A DNA stretch of 29,083 nt, taken from an uncultured Roseateles sp. Lineage in GTDB: Bacteria > Pseudomonadota > Gammaproteobacteria > Burkholderiales > Burkholderiaceae. A model generated the notes under the pieces. The model worked only from the letters and a program-made list of their open reading frames with translations. It was not told the DNA's origin and did no database searches. Position numbers and translations under genes: made by a program. The stretch lies in contig CAMLKW010000025.1 in the NCBI GenBank assembly GCA_946480605.1, positions 1 to 29,083 of the forward strand, written 5' to 3'. Shown here piece after piece: positions 9,448 to 16,778 of the stretch (its first letter is position 1; each line of letters opens with the position of its first letter).

Positions 9448-9665
9448 GGGCCGGCACGGTAGCAGGTCGGCGGCCCGGTCAAGCCCGGAAATTCCAGGCC
9501 TTGGCAGGCGTAGATCGCCGCGCCGCCGGCCGGAAATGCCGCCCCGCCGGCCCGCTTATTCCCGGTTTCAAGATGTGAAGTCCTGGGACAGTCGCTCTAC
9601 CCGGGCCGCCTGTGCGTCCAAGAAAATGCCAAGACCGTGAAGCCAGACAACTATTTCGCAGTGTT

Positions 9666-9725
9666 ACGCGCTCAAGAGGGCTACAGCCTGAGCCCATACT
9701 GCCGATCTATCGAATCTGAGCGCGT
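9666..9725 (+). promoter_or_regulatory. 9-bp inverted repeat enclosing a FliA-like promoter candidate
   Basis: The 364-base gap from 9448 to 9811 holds no convincing gene. Within it, ACGCGCTCA (9666-9674) and TGAGCGCGT (9717-9725) are perfect inverted copies with centres 51 bp apart, about five helical turns. Between them TACA (9682-9685), 15 nt, then GCCGATCT (9701-9708) resembles the sigma-28 consensus TAAA-N15-GCCGATAA at 9 of 12 positions. The first pse-type gene starts about 100 nt downstream. This is a candidate only. Confidence 0.35.
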
Positions 9726-9811
9726 TCAGGCCCTGCCTTGCCCGCCGGCCGCACGATTGAGCTGACATCCATCACTGGGCTTGCAACAACACAGTTAACG
9801 AGGAAGCAGAC

Positions 9812-11203
9812 ATGGCCTCCAGACCCCTTGCCAGAGCCAGCGCGATCGCTGACGGTGCACGTCGCTCACCCTTGTTTCTGAAGGTGGGCAACACCATGGT
9901 TCGCGATCTGCTGGAGGAACAGGAGCTGCCGACCAATGGCGGCCTGCTGACCGAGCCCGAGCCCTCGCCGGCCGCCGTCATCGCGGCGTTGCGCTACCTG
10001 CCGCGGGCCAAGCCGCCCACGCCCTCGCCCGTCAGCGTGCGCCCCCTGCCCTACAGCCGCCAGGACATCACCGAGGACGACATCGCGGCCGTGATCGGCG
10101 TGCTGCGCTCGGACTTCCTGACCCAGGGCCAGGAGCTGCCGGCCTTCGAGGCCGAGTTTGCCGCCCTGCACCAACTGCCCCACGCCGTCGCCGTCAGCAA
10201 CGCCACGGCCGCGCTGCACATCGCCTGCCTGGCGCTGGGGGTCGAGCCGGGCGACAGCGTCTGGACCTGCACCAACAGCTTCCTGGCCTCGGCCAACTGC
10301 GCCCGCTACTGCGGCGCCAGTGTCGACTTCATCGACATCGACCCCGCCACCCGCAACCTCAGCATCCCAGCGCTGGCCGAGAAGCTGGCCCGCGCCGATA
10401 GCCTCGGCACGCTGCCCAAGGTCGTCATCCCGGTGGATTTCGCCGGCCTGCCCTGCGACTGGCCGGCGCTGCGCGCCCTGGCCGACCGCTACGGTTTCAA
10501 GCTGCTGCAGGACGCCTCGCACGCCACCGGCGCCACGCTGCACGGCAAGCCCATGGGCGCCGACTGGGCCGACATCACCGTCTTCAGCTTCCACGCCGTC
10601 AAGGTCGTCACCACCGCCGAGGGCGGCATGGCCTGCACCCGTGACGCCGAGCTGGCCAAGGCCCTGCGCCTGCTGCGCTCGCACGGCATGGTGCGCAACG
10701 CCGAAGACATGCTGAACCCGCCCGACGGCCCCTGGACCTACGAGCAGCACGAGCTGGGCTTCAACTACCGCATGACCGACATGCAGGCCGCCATGGGCCG
10801 CACCCAGCTGCGCCGCCTGGCCCAGATGCAGGCCCACCGCGAGAAGCTGGCCGACCGCTACGACGAACTGCTGGCCGCCCTGCCCGTGCGCCTGCCGCCG
10901 CGCCACCCGCAGGCCCAGTCGTCCTGGCACCTCTATGCCATCGAGCTGGACGACAGCGTGCTGGAGCGCGTCGGCCGCGCCAAGGTGTTCGAAGGCCTGC
11001 GCGCCTGCGGCATCGGCGTGCAGGTGCACTACATCCCCATCCACACCCAGCCCTACTACCAGTCGCTGGGCTTCAAGCGCGGCGACTTCCCGGCTGCCGA
11101 GGACTACTACGCCCGCACCATCTCGCTGCCGCTGTTCCCGGCCATGACCGATGCCGACCAGGACCGCGTCGTCGCCGCGCTGCGCGAACTGATCAAGGCC
11201 TGA
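9812..11203 (+). CDS. pseC: PseC-like UDP-sugar C4 aminotransferase
   Basis: A DegT-family PLP aminotransferase resembling PseC, which aminates the 4-keto sugar made by PseB in pseudaminic acid synthesis (UDP-4-keto-6-deoxy-L-AltNAc to UDP-4-amino-4,6-dideoxy-L-AltNAc). The PLP lysine is K264 in SFHAVKVVTTAEGG, and DASHATGA and NYRMTDMQAAMG are typical. The ATG at 9812 is preceded by AGGAAG at good spacing and was chosen for that reason; an internal ATG at 9896 also follows a purine-rich AAGGTGGG. PseC proteins normally begin near PYSRQ, which here is residue 80, so there is an unusual N-terminal extension of about 78 residues. First gene of a six-gene operon; the next start is 3 nt after the stop. 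Confidence 0.85.
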   Translation: MASRPLARASAIADGARRSPLFLKVGNTMVRDLLEEQELPTNGGLLTEPEPSPAAVIAALRYLPRAKPPTPSPVSVRPLPYSRQDITEDDIAAVIGVLRSDFLTQGQELPAFEAEFAALHQLPHAVAVSNATAALHIACLALGVEPGDSVWTCTNSFLASANCARYCGASVDFIDIDPATRNLSIPALAEKLARADSLGTLPKVVIPVDFAGLPCDWPALRALADRYGFKLLQDASHATGATLHGKPMGADWADITVFSFHAVKVVTTAEGGMACTRDAELAKALRLLRSHGMVRNAEDMLNPPDGPWTYEQHELGFNYRMTDMQAAMGRTQLRRLAQMQAHREKLADRYDELLAALPVRLPPRHPQAQSSWHLYAIELDDSVLERVGRAKVFEGLRACGIGVQVHYIPIHTQPYYQSLGFKRGDFPAAEDYYARTISLPLFPAMTDADQDRVVAALRELIKA

Positions 11204-11206
11204 GCC

Positions 11207-12079
11207 ATGGACCTGGCGCTCGGCACGGTCCAGTTCGGCCTGGCCTACGGCGCCGTGGGCAGCGGCCGCCAGGTGGACCCCGAATCGGCGTCCGCCATCC
11301 TGGACGACGCCTGGCAGCATGGCCTGCGCTGGCTGGACACCGCCGCCGCCTATGGCGACATCGAGCAGCGCCTGGCCGGCCTGTGCGGCCCGCACCGCTT
11401 CCGCATCGCCAGCAAGATCCGCCCGCTGGCCGCGGCCGGTGACGCCGGCGCCCGCGCGGCGCTGATGACGGGCAGCGTGACCCAGTCGCTGGAGCGGCTG
11501 GGCGACCGGCTGCGCGTGCTGATGTTCCACAGTGCCGCCGACCTGCTGGCCGACGACGGCGAGGCCTTGTGGGCGCAGGCACGCAAGCTGGTGCAGGGCC
11601 GCGACATCCGCCTGGGCGTGTCCTGCTACTCGCCCATCGAGCTGCTGCGCCTGCGCGAGCGGCTGGACATCGAGTTCGCCCAGCTGCCCGCCAACGCGTT
11701 CGACCAGCGCCTGCTGCAGACCCTGCACGACCCCGCCGGCCGCACGCGGCTGGACGGCGTCGTCATCCACGTGCGCTCAGTCTTCCTGCAAGGCCTGCTG
11801 CTCGCGCCTGGCCGCGGCGCCCAGCGCGTGCCGGCCGCCGCCGCGGCGCTGCAGCGCTGGCAGGCCCGCTGCGACCAGGCCGACCTGGAGCCCACCGTCG
11901 CCGCATTAGGCGCCGTGCAGCCGCTGCCCGGCGTGCAAGCCTGCGTGGTGGGCGTGGAATCCCTGGCGCAATGGCAAGGCATACGCCAGGCCTGGTCGCA
12001 CACCCGGCCGCTGGAATGGCCCGACCTGGCCTGCGCCGACCCGCAGGTCTACGACCCAAGAATGTGGCCCAAGACATGA
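11207..12079 (+). CDS. aldo/keto reductase family protein in nonulosonate operon
   Basis: This 290-residue TIM-barrel protein starts MDLALGTVQFGLAYG, the usual N-terminus of this AKR branch. It keeps all four catalytic residues of the family: Asp and Tyr in WLDTAAAYGD, Lys in RIASKI and His in VLMFHS. It is expected to be an NAD(P)H-dependent oxidoreductase acting on a sugar or nonulosonate intermediate. It follows the PseC-like gene by 3 nt and its TGA overlaps the next ATG (ATGA at 12076-12079), so it belongs to the operon. The true substrate is unknown. Aldo/keto reductases are not part of the canonical six-step pseudaminic acid pathway. Confidence 0.8.
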   Translation: MDLALGTVQFGLAYGAVGSGRQVDPESASAILDDAWQHGLRWLDTAAAYGDIEQRLAGLCGPHRFRIASKIRPLAAAGDAGARAALMTGSVTQSLERLGDRLRVLMFHSAADLLADDGEALWAQARKLVQGRDIRLGVSCYSPIELLRLRERLDIEFAQLPANAFDQRLLQTLHDPAGRTRLDGVVIHVRSVFLQGLLLAPGRGAQRVPAAAAALQRWQARCDQADLEPTVAALGAVQPLPGVQACVVGVESLAQWQGIRQAWSHTRPLEWPDLACADPQVYDPRMWPKT

Positions 12080-12864
12080 ACCACGCCCTCGCCCCGCGCA
12101 CCACCGCCATCGTGCAGGCTCGCCTGTCCAGCTCGCGCCTGCCCGGCAAGGCGCTGATGCCGCTGAATGGCCAGCCCATGATCCTGTTCATGCTGGAGCG
12201 CGTGAAGCGGGCCCGGCTGATCGACGAGATCGTCATGGCCACCAGCACCGATCGCAGCGACGACGAACTGGCCGCGGTGGTTGCCGTCGCCGGGTTCCGG
12301 GTCCACCGCGGCCCGCTGGACGACGTGCTGGCACGCTTTGCAGGCGCCGTCCAGGGCCATCCGGCCGACTGGATCGTGCGCCTCACGGGCGACTGCCCGC
12401 TGATCGACCCCCAGGTCGTCGACCACGTCATCATGCTGGCCCAGGTGCAGCGCCACGACTACGCCAACAACGTCGAGTCGCCCAGCTACCCGGATGGCCT
12501 GGACGTCGAGGTCTTCACCCGCGCCGCGCTGCTGCAGGCCGCCGCCGAGGCCCGCCTGCCCAGCGAGCGCGAGCACGTGACCCCCTTCATCCGCAACCGC
12601 CCCGAGCAGTTCAAGCTGGGCGAGCTGCGCTGCCCGGTGGACCTGTCGGCGCTGCGCTGGACCGTGGACCACCCCGACGACCTGGAACTGGTGCGCGCGC
12701 TGGTGGCCGCCGTCGTCGCGCGCGGCGACGATCCGCTGCGGGTGGACCTGTTCGACCTGGTGCGCGTCGTCGACACCCGGCCCGAGCTGATGTCCATCAA
12801 CCCGCACGAGCGCAACGAGGGCTACCTGAAAAGCCTGCTGGCCGACGCCCGCCTCCACACATGA
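12076..12864 (+). CDS. SpsF-type cytidylyltransferase
   Basis: A 262-residue nucleotidyltransferase of the SpsF (COG1861) family with the nucleotide-binding motif IVQARLSSSRLPGKAL near the N-terminus, then MATSTDRSDDEL and RLTGDCPLIDP, which carries the metal-binding Asp. It probably activates a sugar acid as CMP-sugar. The frame extends upstream without a stop, but the ATG at 12076 overlaps the previous stop by 4 nt and gives the right family N-terminus. It takes the position in the operon where PseF would be expected; classical PseF/NeuA-type proteins belong to a different branch. The stop overlaps the next ATG (12861-12864). Confidence 0.8.
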   Translation: MNHALAPRTTAIVQARLSSSRLPGKALMPLNGQPMILFMLERVKRARLIDEIVMATSTDRSDDELAAVVAVAGFRVHRGPLDDVLARFAGAVQGHPADWIVRLTGDCPLIDPQVVDHVIMLAQVQRHDYANNVESPSYPDGLDVEVFTRAALLQAAAEARLPSEREHVTPFIRNRPEQFKLGELRCPVDLSALRWTVDHPDDLELVRALVAAVVARGDDPLRVDLFDLVRVVDTRPELMSINPHERNEGYLKSLLADARLHT

Positions 12865-14150
12865 GAAGTTTCAAAGCCTCCGAAGACCTGCTGGCCCGCG
12901 CCGAACGCGTCATCCCGCTGGGCAGCCAGACCTTCAGCAAGAGCCGCACGCAGTACCCCAAGGGCGTGTCGCCGTTCTTCATCGAACGCGCCCAGGGCGC
13001 CCGCGCCTGGGACGTGGACGGCAACGAGTACCTGGACCTGGTCATGAGCCTGTGCTCGGTGACGCTGGGCTACCAGGACGCGGACGTCAACGCCGCCGTC
13101 GCGCAGCAGCTGCACGACTCCGGCGTCATCTTCAGCCTGCCGCACCGGCTGGAAACCGAGGTGGCCGAGCTGATCTGCGAGATGGTGCCCTGCGCCGAGA
13201 AGGTGCGCTTCGGCAAGAATGGCTCGGACGCCACCTCCGGTGCCATCCGCCTGGCGCGCGCCTTCACCGGCCGCGACCACGTGGCCGTCTGCGGCTACCA
13301 CGGCTGGCAGGACTGGTACATCGGCAGCACCGCCCGCCACCGCGGCGTGCCGCAGGCCACGCGCGACCTGACGCATGCCTGGGCCTACAACGACCTGGCC
13401 TCGCTGGAAAAGCTGTTCGCGGACTTCCCCGGCCAGATCGCCGCGGTGATCCTGGAGCCCATGAACGTCGCGCCGCCACAGCCCGGCTTCCTGGAGGGCG
13501 TCAAGGCGCTGGCCCACAAGCACGGCGCGCTGCTGGTGTTCGACGAGACCATCACGGGCTTTCGCTTCGCCAACGGCGGCGCGCAGCAGCTGTTCGGCGT
13601 CACGCCCGACCTCGCCACCTTCGGCAAGGGCCTGGCCAACGGCTACCCGGTCTCCGCCATCACCGGCCGCGCCGACGTGATGCAGCTGATGGAGGAGATC
13701 TTCTTCTCCTTCACCTTCGGTGGCGAGGCGCTGTCGCTGGCCGCCGCCAAGGCCACGCTGACCAAGCTGAAGAGCGGCCCGGTGCTGGACGGCATCCATG
13801 CCAAGGGCGAGCGCCTGCAGGCCGGGCTGAACGCGCTGATCGACCGGCACGCGCTGGGCGACCTGTTCAGTGTCAGCGGCCATCCGAGCTGGAGCTTCCT
13901 GAACGTCAAGGAGGCGCGCGGCGCCGCGCTGTTCGACATCAAGACGCTGCTGGCGCAGGAGCTGCATGAGCGCGGCGTGCTGGGCCTGGGCACCTTCAAC
14001 CTCAGCCACGCGCACACCGACGCCGACATCGACCGCGTGCTGGCCGTGTATGGCGAGATCCTGCCCATGGTGGGCGAGGCCGCCAGCGCGGGCCGGGTGC
14101 GCGAGCTGCTGCGCTGTGAGCCGCTGGTGCCGCTGTTCAAGCTGCGCTGA
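12861..14150 (+). CDS. class III aminotransferase (glutamate-1-semialdehyde aminomutase-like)
   Basis: A 429-residue PLP enzyme of fold type I, class III. Visible motifs are FGKNGSDATSGAIRLARA, VCGYHGWQDWY, LLVFDETITGFR with the cofactor Asp, and the PLP lysine K256 in LATFGKGLANGYP. It resembles HemL/GSA aminomutases. Its place inside a nonulosonate operon, coupled on both sides (ATGA overlap at 12861, 1-nt overlap at 14150), points to amination of a sugar-acid or side-chain aldehyde rather than to tetrapyrrole synthesis. Together with the aldo/keto reductase and the SpsF protein it suggests a modified nonulosonic acid carrying an extra amino group. That product is inference. Confidence 0.8.
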   Translation: MRSFKASEDLLARAERVIPLGSQTFSKSRTQYPKGVSPFFIERAQGARAWDVDGNEYLDLVMSLCSVTLGYQDADVNAAVAQQLHDSGVIFSLPHRLETEVAELICEMVPCAEKVRFGKNGSDATSGAIRLARAFTGRDHVAVCGYHGWQDWYIGSTARHRGVPQATRDLTHAWAYNDLASLEKLFADFPGQIAAVILEPMNVAPPQPGFLEGVKALAHKHGALLVFDETITGFRFANGGAQQLFGVTPDLATFGKGLANGYPVSAITGRADVMQLMEEIFFSFTFGGEALSLAAAKATLTKLKSGPVLDGIHAKGERLQAGLNALIDRHALGDLFSVSGHPSWSFLNVKEARGAALFDIKTLLAQELHERGVLGLGTFNLSHAHTDADIDRVLAVYGEILPMVGEAASAGRVRELLRCEPLVPLFKLR

Positions 14151-15643
14151 TGCGCGTCGCGCTGCGCGTGGACGCGTCCAGCCGCATCGGGCTGGGGCAT
14201 CTGCTGCGCTGCCTGTCGCTGGCCCATGCACTGAAGCGCTGCGGCGCCGAGCCGCTGTTCCTGCTGCGTGCCAGCGACGTGGACGGCGCTGCACGCGTGC
14301 GCACGGCCGGCTTTGCGGCGCTGGTGCTGGCGTTGCCGCCCGTGCAGGAACTGGGGCGCCTGGCCGATGCCGAGGCCGATGCGCAGGCCTGCATCGCGGC
14401 GCTGGCCGACGCGCCACCGGCCTGGATCGTCGTGGACCATTACGGCCTGGACGCCGCCTGGCATGCCGCGCTGCGGGCGGCGCTGGCCTGCCGCATCGCC
14501 GCCATTGACGACCTCGCCGACCGGCCGCTGGATGTCGATGCGCTGATCGACCACAACCTCGTGCCCGCCGGCACGCACCGCGAGCGCTATGCCGCCCTGC
14601 TGCAGCGCGAGCCCGCGCGCTGGCTGTGCGGGCCCCGCCATGCGCTGCTGGGCCCGGCCTATGCCGACCTGCCGCCCTTCGTCGTCAGCGACGCGGTGCG
14701 CAGCCTGGGCATCTTCATGGGCGGCACCGATCCGCTCGGGCTGAGCGCCACCGTGCTGGCCGCCTGCCGCGACGCCGGCTTCGCGGGCCCCGTCGAGATC
14801 GTCAGCACGCCGGCCTCGCCCGCCCTGCCCGCGCTGCAAAGGACAACAGCCGCCGACGGCCGCGCGACGCTGAGCCTGGACCTGCCCGACCTCGCCGCCT
14901 TCTACGCCCGCCACGACCTGCAGATCGGTGCCGGCGGCGGCGCGGCCTGGGAGCGCTGCGCGGTGGGCGTGCCCAGCCTGACGCTGTGCGTGGCCGACAA
15001 CCAGCGCGCCGTCATCCCGGCCCTGGTGGCGATGGGCGCGACCGCGGGCGCCGCCGGCATCACGCGCGAGGCTATCGCCGCCGCGCTGCGCCCGCTGCTG
15101 GCCGACGCATCGCTGCGCCGGCAGCTGAGCCAGACCGCATCGACCGTGGTGGACGGCTGGGGCGCCCGCCGCGTCGCGCTGGCCCTGTGCGCGGGGCAAT
15201 GCCCCACGCTGCGCCCGGCCACGATGGCCGAGGCCGAGCTGCTCTGGCAATGGCGCAACCACCCGGCCACGCGCGCCGTGTCGCGCCAGTCCGACGAGAT
15301 CCCGCTGGCCTCGCACCGCCAGTGGCTGCAGCGCCTGCTGGACGCCGGCCGCAGCCGGCTGCATGTGGCCGCTCTGGGCGGGCTGGACTTCGGCGTCATC
15401 CGCTTCGACCCGCTGCAGGACGACACCTGGGAGGTGTCGCTGTATCTCGCGCCCCAGCTGCACGGACTGGGCCTGGGCACCGCGTTGCTGCAGGCCGGCG
15501 AGGCGGCGCTGCGCCAGCACCTGGGCCGCCCGCTGCTCGTCCACGCCGAGGTGCTGCCCGGCAACACCGGCTCGCTGCGGCTGTTCGAGTCGGCCGGCTA
15601 CCGGCAGCAGCCCGCCGGTCACTGGATCAAGCCGCTCGCCTGA
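14150..15643 (+). CDS. PseG-PseH fusion: UDP-sugar hydrolase and N-acetyltransferase
   Basis: A 497-residue two-domain protein. Residues 1 to about 345 are PseG-like: a GT-B fold with the N-terminal RIGLGHLLRCLSLA motif bearing the catalytic-type His, FMGGTDPLGL, and the nucleotide-binding IGAGGGAAWERCAVGVPSLTL. PseG removes UDP from the diamino sugar. From about 352 a GNAT acetyltransferase begins (LRPATMAEAELLWQWRNHPATR), with VSLYLAPQLHGLGLGTALL as the acetyl-CoA loop and GNTGSLRLFESAGY near the end. This matches PseH, which acetylates the 4-amino group. The two activities are usually on separate proteins. The ATG overlaps the previous stop by 1 nt; a 70-nt gap follows. Confidence 0.85.
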   Translation: MRVALRVDASSRIGLGHLLRCLSLAHALKRCGAEPLFLLRASDVDGAARVRTAGFAALVLALPPVQELGRLADAEADAQACIAALADAPPAWIVVDHYGLDAAWHAALRAALACRIAAIDDLADRPLDVDALIDHNLVPAGTHRERYAALLQREPARWLCGPRHALLGPAYADLPPFVVSDAVRSLGIFMGGTDPLGLSATVLAACRDAGFAGPVEIVSTPASPALPALQRTTAADGRATLSLDLPDLAAFYARHDLQIGAGGGAAWERCAVGVPSLTLCVADNQRAVIPALVAMGATAGAAGITREAIAAALRPLLADASLRRQLSQTASTVVDGWGARRVALALCAGQCPTLRPATMAEAELLWQWRNHPATRAVSRQSDEIPLASHRQWLQRLLDAGRSRLHVAALGGLDFGVIRFDPLQDDTWEVSLYLAPQLHGLGLGTALLQAGEAALRQHLGRPLLVHAEVLPGNTGSLRLFESAGYRQQPAGHWIKPLA

Positions 15644-15713
15644 ACGCTGTTCACCCGGCCGGCCAGGCGGGCGGTGTGCGAGCATCGCGGGCGTCTTGTC
15701 TCCCCAGCCAGCC

Positions 15714-16757
15714 ATGCACATCGCCGAGCGCCCCATCAACGCCCAGCACCGCCCCTATCTCATCGCCGAGATGTCGGGCAACCACAACCAGTCGCTGGCG
15801 CGCGCGCTGCAGATCGTGGACGCCGCCGCCGCCTCGGGCGCCGACGCGATCAAGCTGCAGACCTACACCGCCGACACGATGACGCTGAAGGTCGATGCCC
15901 CGGACTTCATCGTGCAGGACAAGCACAGCCTCTGGGCCGGCCGCCACCTGCACGACCTCTACGACGAGGCGCACACGCCCTGGGACTGGCATGCGCCCAT
16001 CATGGCCCGCGCGGCCGAGCTGGGCATGCACTGCTTCAGCACGCCCTTCGACGACACCTCGGTGGACTTCCTGGAAAGCCTGGGCGTGCCGGCCTACAAG
16101 ATCGCGTCCTTCGAGCTGACCGACCTGCCGCTGATCCGCAAGGTGGCCAGCACCGGCAAGCCCATGATCATGTCCACCGGCATGGCCACGGTCGCCGAGA
16201 TCGACGAGGCGGTGAAGACCGCGCGCGCCGCCGGATCGGGCCCGCTCATCCTGCTGAAGTGCACCAGCACCTACCCGGCCACGCCGGAAAACACACACGT
16301 GCGCACCATCCCCAACATGCGCGAGACCTTCGGCTGCGAGGTGGGCCTGTCGGACCACACGATGGGCGTGGGCGTGTCCGTCGCGGCCGTGGCCATGGGC
16401 GCGACGCTGATCGAAAAGCACTTCACGCTGCGCCGCGCGGACGGCGGCGTGGACTCGGCCTTCTCGCTGGAGCCCGAGGAGTTCAAGCTGCTGCGCGTGG
16501 AGACCGAGCGCGCCTGGCAGGGCCTGGGCCACATCGCCTACGGCGGCACGGCGGCCGAGGAGAAGTCGCGCGCCTACCGCCGCTCGCTCTACATCAGCGC
16601 GCCGGTCAAGGCCGGCGAGGCGCTGACGGCGGCCAATGTGCGCATCGTGCGTCCCGGCTTCGGCCTGGCGCCCAAGTTCTACGACCTGGTGCTGGGCCGC
16701 CGCGCCAGCCGCGACCTGGCGCCGGGCACGGCGGTGAACTGGGACTGCCTGAGCTGA
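15714..16757 (+). CDS. pseI: PseI-like pseudaminic acid synthase
   Basis: A 347-residue NeuB-family enzyme that condenses phosphoenolpyruvate with a 6-deoxy-diacetamidohexose to form a nonulosonic acid. The start MHIAERPI and the sequence YLIAEMSGNHNQSLARAL, GADAIKLQTYTADTMTL, CFSTPFDDTSVDFLE, YKIASFE, STGMAT and IEKHFTL are diagnostic. The C-terminus from about residue 290 is a SAF (antifreeze-like) domain, RRSLYISAPVKAGEALTAANV. The EMSGNHN form and the TxDTMT segment favour PseI over NeuB or LegI. The ATG at 15714 lacks a strong Shine-Dalgarno. Last gene of the operon, convergent with the next gene 15 nt away. Confidence 0.9.
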   Translation: MHIAERPINAQHRPYLIAEMSGNHNQSLARALQIVDAAAASGADAIKLQTYTADTMTLKVDAPDFIVQDKHSLWAGRHLHDLYDEAHTPWDWHAPIMARAAELGMHCFSTPFDDTSVDFLESLGVPAYKIASFELTDLPLIRKVASTGKPMIMSTGMATVAEIDEAVKTARAAGSGPLILLKCTSTYPATPENTHVRTIPNMRETFGCEVGLSDHTMGVGVSVAAVAMGATLIEKHFTLRRADGGVDSAFSLEPEEFKLLRVETERAWQGLGHIAYGGTAAEEKSRAYRRSLYISAPVKAGEALTAANVRIVRPGFGLAPKFYDLVLGRRASRDLAPGTAVNWDCLS

Positions 16758-16778
16758 AAGGCCGAGCGGCTCTCAGGC
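16747..16778. terminator. hairpin between convergent genes, possible bidirectional terminator
   Basis: GCCTGAG at 16747-16753 and CTCAGGC at 16772-16778 are perfect inverted copies spanning both stop codons, and the 18-nt loop contains a further GCC/GGC pairing. There is no clear T-tract on either strand, so a Rho-independent function is doubtful, but the location between convergent operons is suggestive. Confidence 0.3.

Noticed and set aside
9528..9552. GGCCGG/CCGGCC pairing as a terminator after the WxcM-like gene region.
   Set aside because: The stem is only 6 bp, is surrounded by generally GC-rich sequence with many alternative pairings, has no T-tract, and lies upstream of the minus-strand gene rather than after it.
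9479..9697. Small open frames in the 9448-9811 gap.
   Set aside because: They have no ribosome site and no recognisable protein, and the codon pattern is unlike the neighbours; the gap is better read as regulatory.
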